Made by a program: the position numbers and the translations under genes. Under the pieces are notes generated by a model, which did no database searches, had not been told where the DNA came from, and saw nothing but the letters and a program-made list of their open reading frames with translations. A stretch of DNA of 60,810 bases from Sphingobium sp. (GTDB lineage: Bacteria; Pseudomonadota; Alphaproteobacteria; Sphingomonadales; Sphingomonadaceae). Every line of letters starts with the position of its first letter. Position 1 is the stretch's first letter. Location: positions 1 through 60,810 of the forward strand of contig JACESO010000002.1 in NCBI GenBank assembly GCA_013911745.1. The letters run 5' to 3'. Shown here in pieces: positions 15,814-25,146 of the stretch.

Positions 15814-18414
15814 TCAGTTCAAGCTTTTGCTTGCTTGTTCAGTTACATCCTTTGACAGGCCCGGCTCCGCCAAGATGCGCTGAAGCTCCGCGCGCATCAG
15901 CGAGGCGCGCCCCTCGTCGAATCGCTTCCACCGGCCGAGCGGCGGCACGAGACGAGCGGCGGTTTGCGGATTGAGCTTGTCGAGCGCGATGATGCAGTCA
16001 GCGACCATGCGGTATCCCTTGCCCGATCTATGGTGGAATGCCCACTGATTGGCGGAGAAGGCGCCGAACAGCGCACGTACCCGATTGGGATTGGCGAGCG
16101 TGAAATCCTTGTGCAGGGCCAAGGCCGCGACGTGGTCTGCCGTGTCGGGGTGCAGCGAAAAGGCTTGCGTCTGGAACCATTTGTCCAGCGTCAGCGCGTC
16201 ATCGCAATAGCGATTATAGAAGATGTCGAGCGCTGCGTCCCGCTCCGCGCTGTGTCCGTTGGCCAGCGTCCCCAGCGCCGCCTGACGCTCCGTCATATTG
16301 TCCGCCTCGCTGAACTGCGCGAAGGCGATGGCCGGTCCGTCCGATGCGCCGGAGGCGGCGAGATAATGAAGCGCCGCGTTGCGCAGCTTGCGCGCGCCTT
16401 TCGCGGCGGGCGAGGTGGAGAATATATTGGCCTTCGTTCCGGCGTGGATGTCGCGCCACATATGCTCCAGATCGACACCGATGCGTGTCTGGAGCGCTTC
16501 CCGAGCGGTGTGAATGGCGTCCGGCTCCACGCGCGTCATCTGGTCGCCGAGATAGGCTTCGCTGGGCAGGCGGATCACCTCTGCCACGAACGCCGGATCG
16601 AGCGCGGTATCGGTTAGCGTGTAGCGGATGGCATCTACCACGGCCTGCTCATCGGCCGGCCGGCCCGAGGTGCGGGCGATGAGCACGTTGACCATCAACT
16701 GCTGCATCGCTTCGTAGCGGGCGAACGGGTCATCATCATGCGCCGACAGGAAAGCGAGATCGGCTTGGCTGCGGTCCGTCTGGATGATCACCGGCGCCGA
16801 AAAGCCGCGATTGATCGACAATATTGGCGGCGTGGCAAAGCCGGAAAATGCGAAACTTTCGCGCGCGTCCGTGAGGATCAGCAATTCGTCGCCATGATGC
16901 GTTGCCGTGACGGGATTGAACAACGCCACGCGCAAGGGGATCGCCATCGGTTGCTTGACGGGCTGACCCGGTGTCGGCGGCAAGGATTGTTCCAGAACCA
17001 GTTCGACGCTTTCGGTGACAGGGTCGTGGATGAGGGACGCCTGCACCCGAGGCGTGCCGGCCTGCTCATACCAGAGGCGGAACTGGCCCAAATCCAGACC
17101 TGCGCCATCCTCCATCGCCTGAACGAAATCCTCGCAGGTCGCCGCTTCCCCGTCATGGCGATCGAAATAGAGATCGGCGCCTGCACGAAACCGTTCCGGA
17201 CCAGCAATCAGCGCTATCATGCGGATAAGCTCCGCACCCTTATTGTAGATGGTCGCCGTGTAGAAGTTGCTGATCTCCATGTAGGATTCCGGCCGGACAG
17301 GATGGGCAAGCGGGCCACTGTCCTCCGGAAATTGCGCCGCGCGCAGCACGCGCACATCCTCTATCCGCTTCACCGCATGAGACCCCATGTCGGCCGAGAA
17401 ATTCTGGTCGCGAAAAACGGTGAAGCCTTCCTTTAAAGAAAGCTGGAACCAGTCACGGCACGTGACGCGGTTGCCCGACCAATTGTGGAAATATTCGTGC
17501 GCAACCACCCCCTCGACACCGTCATAATCAATGTCGGTAGCCGTTTCGGGGTCGGCCAGGATGTAGCGCGAGTTGAAGATGTTGAGGCCCTTATTTTCCA
17601 TCGCGCCGAAGTTGAAGTCTGCGACTGCGACGATGTTGAACACGTCGAGATCATATTCCCGGCCATAGACGCGTTCATCCCAGGCCATGCTGTTCTTGAG
17701 CGCCGTCATTGCGTGGCCGGTGCGCGGCAGGTCGCTTTCCTTTACCCAGATGCCGAGTTGAACCGTGCGGCCGCTAGCGGTGACGAACTGGTCGGCATTG
17801 CAGGCAAGATCGCCCGCGACCAGGGCGAACAGATAACAAGGCTTCGGAAACGGATCGTGCCACACGGCCCAATGCCGCCCGTCGTCCAGATCGCCCCTAT
17901 CGATCGGGTCGCCATTGGCCAGCAATATCGGGAAACGCGCCTTGTCGGCGGTCATGCGCACGCTATAGCGCGACAGCACATCCGGACGGTCTGGGAAGAA
18001 AGTGATGCGGCGAAACCCTTCGGCCTCGCACTGGGTGCAAAGCAGGCCACCGCTGGCATAGAGCCCCATAAGCTTGCTGTTGCTTTCAGGCACCAGCTCG
18101 ACCAACGTTTCTACCAGATGGGCGTCGCCTGGGAGAGTGAGGATCAGCGCGCCGGCTTCAAGATGCCAGCTGTCGGGCGAGACCGGCCGGCCGTCGACCA
18201 TTACTTCGAGAGGGACGATGCCATCGCCGTCCAGCCTGAGCGGATGGTCGTGACCGCCATTACGGGTCACCGACAATTGCGCGCGGACACGCGTCAGGGC
18301 GGGGTCGAGGTCAAATTCCAGATCGATATGAGGGACGAGCCAGTCCGGAGAGCGATAGTCGCTGCGACGGATGACGGAGGGCGCGGCGGTGGTGGTTGAG
18401 AGCATGTCGGCCAT
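15814..18414 (-). CDS. pepN: Aminopeptidase N (M1 family)
   Basis: An 866-residue cytoplasmic zinc aminopeptidase. The exopeptidase motif GAMENKGLNIF and zinc site VVAHEYFHNWSGN followed by LKEGFTVFRD, with the second zinc Glu, are intact, and the length matches PepN of proteobacteria. I use the ATG at 18414; a TTG at 18423 and an ATG at 18405 are alternatives, with GGAAAG in between. It follows parB on the same strand at an 84-base distance but is functionally unrelated. Confidence 0.95.
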   Translation of the reverse strand: MADMLSTTTAAPSVIRRSDYRSPDWLVPHIDLEFDLDPALTRVRAQLSVTRNGGHDHPLRLDGDGIVPLEVMVDGRPVSPDSWHLEAGALILTLPGDAHLVETLVELVPESNSKLMGLYASGGLLCTQCEAEGFRRITFFPDRPDVLSRYSVRMTADKARFPILLANGDPIDRGDLDDGRHWAVWHDPFPKPCYLFALVAGDLACNADQFVTASGRTVQLGIWVKESDLPRTGHAMTALKNSMAWDERVYGREYDLDVFNIVAVADFNFGAMENKGLNIFNSRYILADPETATDIDYDGVEGVVAHEYFHNWSGNRVTCRDWFQLSLKEGFTVFRDQNFSADMGSHAVKRIEDVRVLRAAQFPEDSGPLAHPVRPESYMEISNFYTATIYNKGAELIRMIALIAGPERFRAGADLYFDRHDGEAATCEDFVQAMEDGAGLDLGQFRLWYEQAGTPRVQASLIHDPVTESVELVLEQSLPPTPGQPVKQPMAIPLRVALFNPVTATHHGDELLILTDARESFAFSGFATPPILSINRGFSAPVIIQTDRSQADLAFLSAHDDDPFARYEAMQQLMVNVLIARTSGRPADEQAVVDAIRYTLTDTALDPAFVAEVIRLPSEAYLGDQMTRVEPDAIHTAREALQTRIGVDLEHMWRDIHAGTKANIFSTSPAAKGARKLRNAALHYLAASGASDGPAIAFAQFSEADNMTERQAALGTLANGHSAERDAALDIFYNRYCDDALTLDKWFQTQAFSLHPDTADHVAALALHKDFTLANPNRVRALFGAFSANQWAFHHRSGKGYRMVADCIIALDKLNPQTAARLVPPLGRWKRFDEGRASLMRAELQRILAEPGLSKDVTEQASKSLN

Positions 18415-18498
18415 GCTTTCCAACCTAGGGACGGTGCCGGAAAAAGCCAGTGGCGCGACGGCTTTTATCCGTGACTCCTAACCCCTGGCCGCCTTGTG

Positions 18499-19428
18499 TC
18501 AGATACGCTCGCCAGACAGGCGCTGACACAGCATGTCGAGCTGGTCCAGATTGGAATAGCGCAGAGACAGGCTGCCACCAGCGGATGCGCCATCATGCGC
18601 GATCTCGACCTTCAGGCCCAATATGTCGGCAAGATGCTGTTCCAGTGCGGCGATGTCGGGATCTTTGTCCAGCGAGCTTCCGGCACGCCGGCGCGCCGCA
18701 GGTGCATCGTCGCCGGTCTTCACGCGCCGGACCAACTGTTCCGTGTCCCGAACAGATAAGCCTTTTGATTCAACTTGTTGTGCAAGCCGCTCGCAGTCTG
18801 GAGCGCCAATCAACGCGCGTGCATGGCCCATGCTGATGCGGTTGAACATGACCTGTTCCTGCACCGGCTTGGGCAAGTCGAGCAGTCGCATGAGATTGGC
18901 AACATGACTGCGCGACTTCCCCACGATGCGGCCAAGTGCTTCCTGGCTGTGGTGGAACTCCGCGATCAGCTTGCGGTAGGCCTCGGCCTCCTCAATCGGA
19001 TTCAGGTCTTCACGCTGGATATTTTCGATGAGCGCGATTTCGAGCGTCTCCTGCTCGTCAAAGTCGCGCACGATGGCGGGAATACGGTGCAGCTGCGCCC
19101 GTTGCGCGGCGCGCCAGCGGCGCTCGCCTGCGATGATCTGAAACCCGCCGCCATGTGGGCGCACGATGATGGGCTGGATCACGCCCCGCTTCGCTATGCT
19201 GTCGGCAAGCTCCTGAAGGGCGCCGTCGTCAAAGTGCCGGCGCGGCTGCTCTGGATGGGGGTGGATCAACGCCACCTCAATGCTCTGTACCGCCTTGCCA
19301 TTCGCCGGGGCCGTGGCCGAGGCGACCGGCTCTTCGCGCGAAACGTCGCCCAGCAGGGCGGACAGACCACGGCCCAATCCCTGAGGGCGCTTGGCCGTCT
19401 TCGGCTTATCAGTCATATTCTCGCTCAA
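18499..19428 (-). CDS. parB: Chromosome partitioning protein ParB
   Basis: A 309-residue CTP-dependent clamp that loads at parS. The N-terminal GRGLSALLGD segment, CTPase motifs (HPEQPRRHF, GERRWRAAQ), ENIQREDLNPIEEAEAY and the helix-turn-helix (GRIVGKSRSHVANLMRLL) are present, and a C-terminal dimerisation domain ends the protein. The start codon is TTG at 19428, overlapping the parA stop, with AGGAGG seven bases upstream inside parA. parS sites lie at 20283, 20789, 22735 and 43807. Confidence 0.96.
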   Translation of the reverse strand: MSENMTDKPKTAKRPQGLGRGLSALLGDVSREEPVASATAPANGKAVQSIEVALIHPHPEQPRRHFDDGALQELADSIAKRGVIQPIIVRPHGGGFQIIAGERRWRAAQRAQLHRIPAIVRDFDEQETLEIALIENIQREDLNPIEEAEAYRKLIAEFHHSQEALGRIVGKSRSHVANLMRLLDLPKPVQEQVMFNRISMGHARALIGAPDCERLAQQVESKGLSVRDTEQLVRRVKTGDDAPAARRRAGSSLDKDPDIAALEQHLADILGLKVEIAHDGASAGGSLSLRYSNLDQLDMLCQRLSGERI

Positions 19429-20207
19429 GCGGCGACCTCCTGGCGGGGCAAGCGGGCAATCAATTCTCTTGCAAGGCGCATATAGGCCTCCGACCCAGAG
19501 CAGCGGAAGTCGTAGATCAGCGCGGGTACGCCATGGCTCGGCGCTTCGGACAGGCGAACGTTGCGGGGGATGACGGTCGAGAAGACGAGTTCGCCAAGAC
19601 AGGCCCGCACGTCATCTGCCACCTGATCAGTCAACCTGTTGCGGCGATCATACATGGTCAGGGCCACCCCCATGATCGACAGGCCAGGATTGAAGCGGCC
19701 CCTGATACGCTCAACCGTCTGCAACAATTGCGACAGACCTTCGAGTGCGAAAAACTCGCACTGCAGCGGGACGAGAAGCGATTGCGCGGCAACCATCGCG
19801 TTGATGGTCAATAGGCCAAGGGAGGGCGGGCAATCGATAAGGCATATGTCCCACCGGCCGGACGGGGCTTCCGCCAAGACCCTCTCCAGCCTGTGAGTCC
19901 GTTCTTCATATTCGATCAATTCGATCTCGGCGCCGGACAAATCCTGCGTAGCGGGCACCAGGTCCAGCTTCGGTACGCGCGTGGTGACGATGCTGTCTTC
20001 CAGCGCGCAATTGCCTACCAGCAGATCGTAGCTGGAATAGTTGCGCTCCGCCTGTCCGACGCCCAGCCCTGTCGACGCGTTTCCCTGCGGATCAAGATCG
20101 ACAAGCAACACACGCAGGCCGGTGGCCGCAAGACCCGTGGCAAGGTTGATCGCGGTCGTCGTCTTGCCCACCCCACCCTTCTGATTGGCAATAGCGATAC
20201 GGATCAT
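19425..20207 (-). CDS. parA: Chromosome partitioning ATPase ParA
   Basis: A 260-residue deviant-Walker ATPase. NQKGGVGKTTT (residues 8-18) and DLDPQGNASTG are the expected motifs; CLIDCPPSLGLLT supplies Walker B. Together with ParB and parS it segregates the chromosome origin region. The start at MIRIAIANQKGG is clear from the family, and a longer reading upstream is rejected. The start overlaps the end of rsmG by 4 bases. Confidence 0.96.
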   Translation of the reverse strand: MIRIAIANQKGGVGKTTTAINLATGLAATGLRVLLVDLDPQGNASTGLGVGQAERNYSSYDLLVGNCALEDSIVTTRVPKLDLVPATQDLSGAEIELIEYEERTHRLERVLAEAPSGRWDICLIDCPPSLGLLTINAMVAAQSLLVPLQCEFFALEGLSQLLQTVERIRGRFNPGLSIMGVALTMYDRRNRLTDQVADDVRACLGELVFSTVIPRNVRLSEAPSHGVPALIYDFRCSGSEAYMRLARELIARLPRQEVAA

Positions 20208-20848
20208 GGACGATGTTTCCCTTTGCCAACCGGATGAACGCCATGGGCAACGATGATCGCGCTGTGTTGATCCGTTACGCTGGGTTCCACGTGGAACACA
20301 CCTTGCCACGACCCGCGCACCGCCTCCAGTTCATTTTCAGCGCTTCGGCCTTTCGGCAACACCCAACAGCTATTTTTATCGGCCAAGTGGACAGCCGACT
20401 CCAAAAGTTTGGGAAGTGGGGCATAGGCTCTCGCACTTATGACCGCCGCTTTCATGGCCGGTGCCGCTTCCACCCTGCCTCCGAAGACCTGAGCGTGGCC
20501 AAGGCCGAGATGCGCGACGACGTCGTTCAAGAAGTCGACGCGCTTGCGACGCGTTTCGATCATCAACATCGGCCTTGGAGAGAGGCAGGCGATGACGATG
20601 GCCGGGAGTCCTGCGCCTGCCCCCAGGTCGACCCACATTCCGTCTTTTACATCTTTGGTAAGCCTTAGGAGCTGAGCGGAATCTACGATATGTCTCGCCC
20701 AAATATTGGGAATGGTCGAAGCGGCAATAAGATTCTGTCCAGCCGAAGCTTCCAGCAATAGCGAGACATAGCCTTCCAGCCGTGTCCATGTTTCACGTGG
20801 AACATCGAACTTGGTCTGTAACCAGGACTTAGCTTCCTCTTCGGTCAC
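20204..20848 (-). CDS. rsmG: 16S rRNA (guanine527-N7)-methyltransferase RsmG
   Basis: A 214-residue SAM-dependent methyltransferase (formerly GidB). The SAM loop VDLGAGAGLPAIV and the motif MLMIETRRKRVDFL are intact. The start is a GTG at 20848 overlapping the mnmG stop. Two parS sites (20283-20298 and 20789-20804) lie inside this coding sequence, so both must serve as codons and as ParB binding sites. Confidence 0.95.
   Translation of the reverse strand: MTEEEAKSWLQTKFDVPRETWTRLEGYVSLLLEASAGQNLIAASTIPNIWARHIVDSAQLLRLTKDVKDGMWVDLGAGAGLPAIVIACLSPRPMLMIETRRKRVDFLNDVVAHLGLGHAQVFGGRVEAAPAMKAAVISARAYAPLPKLLESAVHLADKNSCWVLPKGRSAENELEAVRGSWQGVFHVEPSVTDQHSAIIVAHGVHPVGKGKHRP
20283..20298. promoter_or_regulatory. 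parS site 1 (inside rsmG)
   Basis: GGTTCCACGTGGAACA, containing the perfect palindrome GTTCCACGTGGAAC. It matches the ParB box consensus around CACGTG. About 75 bases from the parA start, near the 3' end of rsmG. Confidence 0.88.
20789..20804. promoter_or_regulatory. parS site 2 (inside rsmG)
   Basis: TGTTTCACGTGGAACA, the consensus 16-mer with one internal asymmetry. Located near the 5' end of rsmG, 0.5 kb from site 1. Confidence 0.92.
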
Positions 20849-22695
20849 GCGGCCTCGCGTCGCGCATGGACGAGTATGGCTGCTAACGCTGCGGGGGTGA
20901 CGCCGCGGATGCGGGAAGCGGCTGCCAATGTTTCGGGGCGGGCGGCCTCGAAACGTTCGATCATCTCCAACGAAAGACCGCCGATGCTGCTATAATCCAT
21001 ATCTGCCGGTAGCGAGACGCGTTCGTTGCGCCGCAGCTCGGCCACCTCCGCCTCCTGCCTTTGGATATAGGGGGCATAATGGGCATCCTCCAATATCTCC
21101 TGTTGAAGGTCGGCGGGCGCTTCGCGAAGGGCGGGCGCAAGTTCGAGCAGAAGGGAAGGCTCGACTTCGGGGAACCGCGCCCATTCGAAGAGGCTTCGGC
21201 GCGAACCATCCTGCCGGACCGCCGCGCCCAATCGCGCAAGATCAGCGGAGGTTTTTTCGGTTGCAAGATCATGCTGAGCCGCTGCACGAAATCTGTCACG
21301 TTCGGTAAATCGACGGGTGCGCTCCGGGCCGATGATGCCATGCGCCAACCCAAAGGAGCCGAGACGGGTTTCCGCGTTATCTGCCCGTAGGCGCAACCGA
21401 TACTCGGCACGCGCGGTGAGCATGCGGTAAGGCTCCGTTACGCCCTGAAGCACCAGATCGTCGATCATGACGCCGATGTAGGAGCTTGCGCGATCAAGAA
21501 TCATGGGCGGAACATTCTGGGCGAAGGCGGCCGCATTGACGCCGGCCACCAGACCCTGCGCCGCCGCCTCCTCATAGCCGGTGGTGCCGTTGATCTGGCC
21601 GGCACAAAATAAACCCGGGAGCGCTTGAAGCTGCAGCGAAGCGTCAAGAGCGCGCGGGTCGATGTGATCATATTCGACCGCATAGCCGGGCGTCACGATA
21701 TCCGCTCGCTCCAGACCTGTCATGGACCGGATCATGGCAATCTGAACATCAATTGGAAGAGATGTGCTGATGCCGTTGGGATAGACGAGATGATCATCCA
21801 GTCCTTCCGGTTCCAAAAATATCTGATGACCGTCCCGGTCGCCGAACCGCAGCACCTTGTCTTCTATCGAGGGGCAGTAGCGCGGCCCCCTACCCTCAAT
21901 CGCGCCACCGAATAATGGGGAGCGGTCGAGCCCAGCACGAATGACTGCATGCGTTTCCTCGTTGGTGCGCGTAATGGCACAGGCCAGCTGCGGCAAAGCC
22001 CGGCCGGCCGAAAGGCTGGACATTGTCCAGTCCAGCATGTCGGAAGCCTGGTTCTCCAGCCGTGCCCAATCAATCGTTCGGCCGTCGAGCCGCGGTGGCG
22101 TGCCGGTTTTGAGGCGGCCGATCGGTAGGTCGAGCGCCCTCAGCTGCTGACCGAGTAAAGTCGCAGCCTGCTCGCCGACGCGCCCTCCTGCTGCCCGCTC
22201 TTCCCCACGGAACAGTTTGCCGCCGAGGAAGGTGCCGGTGGCCAGCACAACTGCGGGTGCATGCAAGGCGTGCCCATCGGCGAGCGTCAGTCCCGCCACT
22301 GCGCCATTGGATAGCAGGAGAGCACTTGCCTCTCCCTCGATAATATCCAGTCCCTCGACCGCTTCCATCATCTGGTGGATTGCCGCACGATATCGCTTTC
22401 TGTCGGCCTGGATACGCGGGCCTTGAACAGCAGCGCCCTTGCTGCTGTTGAGCATGCGGTAGTGGATCGCGGCTGCGTCCGCCGCGCGCGCCATCAGGCC
22501 GTCCAGCGCGTCAACTTCCCGGACGAGGTGTCCCTTCCCCAAGCCCCCGATCGCGGGGTTGCAGGACATCGCCCCCACCGTGTCACGCTTGAAGGTAAGA
22601 AGTGCAACGGAAGCACCCTTGCGCGCAGCGGCGGCGGCTGCTTCGCAACCGGCATGGCCGCCGCCCACGATGATCACATCATAACTTGTTCGCAT
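20845..22695 (-). CDS. mnmG: tRNA uridine-5-carboxymethylaminomethyl modification enzyme MnmG
   Basis: A 616-residue FAD protein acting with MnmE at U34 of tRNAs. The FAD-binding segment IVGGGHAGCEAAAAAA, the motif AIGGLGKGHLVREVDALDG and the C-terminal GAIDA-type domain (RIRGVTPAALAAI) are all present. The stop overlaps the rsmG GTG by 4 bases. The 59-base gap towards mnmE holds parS site 3. Confidence 0.95.
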   Translation of the reverse strand: MRTSYDVIIVGGGHAGCEAAAAAARKGASVALLTFKRDTVGAMSCNPAIGGLGKGHLVREVDALDGLMARAADAAAIHYRMLNSSKGAAVQGPRIQADRKRYRAAIHQMMEAVEGLDIIEGEASALLLSNGAVAGLTLADGHALHAPAVVLATGTFLGGKLFRGEERAAGGRVGEQAATLLGQQLRALDLPIGRLKTGTPPRLDGRTIDWARLENQASDMLDWTMSSLSAGRALPQLACAITRTNEETHAVIRAGLDRSPLFGGAIEGRGPRYCPSIEDKVLRFGDRDGHQIFLEPEGLDDHLVYPNGISTSLPIDVQIAMIRSMTGLERADIVTPGYAVEYDHIDPRALDASLQLQALPGLFCAGQINGTTGYEEAAAQGLVAGVNAAAFAQNVPPMILDRASSYIGVMIDDLVLQGVTEPYRMLTARAEYRLRLRADNAETRLGSFGLAHGIIGPERTRRFTERDRFRAAAQHDLATEKTSADLARLGAAVRQDGSRRSLFEWARFPEVEPSLLLELAPALREAPADLQQEILEDAHYAPYIQRQEAEVAELRRNERVSLPADMDYSSIGGLSLEMIERFEAARPETLAAASRIRGVTPAALAAILVHARREAA

Positions 22696-22734
22696 GGTGC
22701 CCCCTTACCAGCAAAGTGAGGCTCCGGTCAAAAG

Positions 22735-22750
22735 CGTTCCACGTGGAACA
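22735..22750. promoter_or_regulatory. parS site 3 (mnmG-mnmE intergenic)
   Basis: CGTTCCACGTGGAACA, including the perfect palindrome GTTCCACGTGGAAC, between the mnmE stop and the mnmG start. The only intergenic site of the four. Confidence 0.9.
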
Positions 22751-22754
22751 TCGA

Positions 22755-24038
22755 TCATTTTCCGATGCAGAAACCGGAGAAAAGCTGGTCCAGCATGTCT
22801 TCGGTGCCTGCCAATCCTGTGAGTTTGTCGATAATCGCTCGGGCCAGACGAAGCTCCTCCGCCACTAGCAACATGTCCCTTTCTACGGAGAGAGCAGCGT
22901 CCAGATGATGTGCGATGCGGCCGAGATGGTGCCGCTGCCGATCGTGCAAGGCATAGTCACCCTCGCCTGGCAGCAACAGGGATGCCCGTTCGAGCAGAAG
23001 TGCGACGAGCGCCTGCATACCCTCTCCGGTGACCGCCGATAGCGGCAGGCCCGGCCTCTCCTCCTTGATCCGGTCTGCCTGCGCCGCGATCAATATTGCG
23101 TCAGCCCGAGGAAGATCGCGGGCGTCGCCCAGCCAGAGGATGAGATCGGCGGCATCTAGCGCTGCCTTTGCCCGATCAATCCCTATTGCCTCCACGGGAT
23201 CGTCGGTCTCCTCCCGAAGTCCCGCGGTGTCCGTGAGCAAAAAGGCCACGCCGCCAATTGCTGCCGGAACCTCGATGCGGTCCCGTGTCGTCCCGGCGAT
23301 ATCGGACACGATCGCCGCCTCCCGCCCCGCAAGCGCATTGAGCAGCGTCGATTTGCCCGCATTGGGCGGGCCGGCCATCACCAGCCGGATGCCGTCGCGC
23401 AGCCGCTCCGCGGAAGGGGCAGCCAGCGCCCCCGCAACATCATCTCTCAACACAGCCACATGGGTCGAAATTTCCGCCTCGATGCCGTCCGCCGGCACAT
23501 CATCTTCGTCGGAAAAATCGAGCGCTGCTTCTGTCATCGCGGACAATTGCAACAGGCGCGCTCGCCATCCGGCGATTCTTCTCGAAAAATGCCCTTCTGC
23601 CATGAGGAGAGCCGATCGGCGCTGGCTCTGCGTTTCAGCAGCCAGCAGATCGGACAGACCTTCCACCGCGTTGAGGTCCATCCGACCGTTCGCGAAGGCG
23701 CGCCGTGTAAATTCGCCCGCGTCCGCTCGCCTCAAGCCGTCCATCCGCCCCAGGGCATCCTCCACCGCCCAGATGACGGCGCGTCCGCCATGGCAGTGCA
23801 ATTCCGCCATATCCTCGCCGGTGACGGTGGACGGCCCCGGCAACCACAGCACCAGGCCGCGATCAAGCGCTGACCCGTCCTGCGGATTCTTCAACAGGGC
23901 AAGGCTGACGACGCGCGGCGGCGGGAGCCTGCCCGCAAGCGCCTGGATCGCCTGCCGTGCATGGGGTCCGCTGACGCGGATGACGGCAATGCCAGCGGGC
24001 GGTCGCCCGCTCGACAGGGCGAAGATGCTGTCGGTCAC
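22755..24038 (-). CDS. mnmE: tRNA modification GTPase MnmE
   Basis: A 427-residue GTPase, partner of MnmG. The formyl-THF-binding N-terminal domain begins IFALSSGRPPAGIAVIRVSG. The G domain has GPPNAGKSTLL (G1), DIAGTTRD (G2) and DTAGLRE (G3), and the C-terminal catalytic Cys is in FCIGK. The start is a GTG at 24038; an ATG 54 bases upstream gives a spurious N-terminus overlapping the DUF6489 gene. Confidence 0.94.
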   Translation of the reverse strand: MTDSIFALSSGRPPAGIAVIRVSGPHARQAIQALAGRLPPPRVVSLALLKNPQDGSALDRGLVLWLPGPSTVTGEDMAELHCHGGRAVIWAVEDALGRMDGLRRADAGEFTRRAFANGRMDLNAVEGLSDLLAAETQSQRRSALLMAEGHFSRRIAGWRARLLQLSAMTEAALDFSDEDDVPADGIEAEISTHVAVLRDDVAGALAAPSAERLRDGIRLVMAGPPNAGKSTLLNALAGREAAIVSDIAGTTRDRIEVPAAIGGVAFLLTDTAGLREETDDPVEAIGIDRAKAALDAADLILWLGDARDLPRADAILIAAQADRIKEERPGLPLSAVTGEGMQALVALLLERASLLLPGEGDYALHDRQRHHLGRIAHHLDAALSVERDMLLVAEELRLARAIIDKLTGLAGTEDMLDQLFSGFCIGK

Positions 24039-24045
24039 GGTGCTG

Positions 24046-24300
24046 CTATTTCCTCTCGTCCTTGGTCGTGCCCATGCCTGCCAGACCAACATTCATCATC
24101 TGCTGGAACAGGCGCATCCCCGCATCTCCGAGGGGAGAGAAGCTCTTGAACAACGTCTCCATCTGCTCGACGCTGCCGACGCCGTCGAACCCGTCCAGCA
24201 TGGTCTTGATATATTTGTCATGGATGGGCGTCACGTCTGGAAGGCCGAGAAAGGCGCGCGCCTCGGCGGGGGTACAATCGACATCTACGGTTACTTTCAT
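24046..24300 (-). CDS. DUF6489 family small protein
   Basis: An 84-residue acidic protein matching DUF6489, a small family in alphaproteobacteria. The N-terminus MKVTVDVDCTPAEARAFLGLPDV is characteristic. It has no membrane segment or catalytic motif, and the C-terminal half is amphipathic helix rich in Met and Phe. It lies 7 bases before mnmE and should be co-transcribed with the whole mnmE-to-parB block. Function is unknown. Confidence 0.75.
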   Translation of the reverse strand: MKVTVDVDCTPAEARAFLGLPDVTPIHDKYIKTMLDGFDGVGSVEQMETLFKSFSPLGDAGMRLFQQMMNVGLAGMGTTKDERK

Positions 24301-24444
24301 GTCCCGCCTTTCAATACTTTCCGGCACGATCTTCCATGGTCATGCCGCAATAGGGCGCGCCAACGCAAATTTAAAAGAATTGGGCGTTGCGCGGGCTGCA
24401 TGATCCGCCAATATGATCTGATCCAAGCTGCAAAGGACATTGTG

Positions 24445-25146
24445 ATGGGCGAATTCGTGGCGGTGAAGACTCTGGAAGGAGATGCGCAGTTCGACGCCTA
24501 TGTGGCGGTTCCGGAAGGCCAGGCACAAGCAGCGATTATCGTGATCCAGGAAATCTTTGGTGTGAATGAAGGGATCCGACACAAGTGCGACAGCTGGGCC
24601 AAGGCGGGCTACCTCGCCTACGCGCCGGACCTGTTCTGGAGGATCGCGCCGCATATCGAGCTGGATGCGGATGTACCGGCAGAGATGGAGCAGGCGCTCG
24701 GCTATATTCCGCAGTTCGACCAGGACCAGGGCATTCGCGACCTGGAAGCATCGATCAAGGCGGCGCGGGCTGCGCTGGGCGGCGCGGGCAAGGTTGGGGT
24801 TGTCGGCTATTGCCTGGGCGGCCGGCTCGCCTTCATGACCGCTTGCCGGACCGATGGTGACGCATTCGTCGGCTATTATGGTGTCGGCATCGACGGCCTG
24901 TTGGGCGAGCAGCATGCGATCGGCAAGCCGACGATGCTCCATATTCCGACGGCCGATCATTTTGTTCCCGTAGAGACGCAACAGGCCATGCATGCCGGCC
25001 TGGCTGAGAACCGGCATGTGACGCTTCATGATTATGAGGGGCTGAATCATGGCTTCGCTGCCGAAATGGGCGATCGCCGCGTGGAAGACGCAGCGCAGTT
25101 GGCCGATCGACGGACAGCGGACTTTTTTGCCGAGCATCTGGCGTGA
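24445..25146 (+). CDS. Dienelactone hydrolase family protein
   Basis: A 233-residue alpha/beta hydrolase. The catalytic residues fall exactly at the positions of the Pseudomonas enzyme: Glu36, Cys123 in GYCLGG, Asp171 and His202 in NHGF. It hydrolyses dienelactone or a similar enol-lactone. Much longer readings to the left are antisense to mnmE. AAAGGA precedes the ATG. The stop overlaps the oxidoreductase GTG. No chlorocatechol genes lie nearby, so the substrate is open. Confidence 0.9.
   Translation: MGEFVAVKTLEGDAQFDAYVAVPEGQAQAAIIVIQEIFGVNEGIRHKCDSWAKAGYLAYAPDLFWRIAPHIELDADVPAEMEQALGYIPQFDQDQGIRDLEASIKAARAALGGAGKVGVVGYCLGGRLAFMTACRTDGDAFVGYYGVGIDGLLGEQHAIGKPTMLHIPTADHFVPVETQQAMHAGLAENRHVTLHDYEGLNHGFAAEMGDRRVEDAAQLADRRTADFFAEHLA

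Noticed and set aside
23029-24444. Long plus-strand reading extending the dienelactone hydrolase to 705 residues
   Set aside because: It is antisense to mnmE, and the hydrolase family starts at 24445 with its own ribosome-binding site
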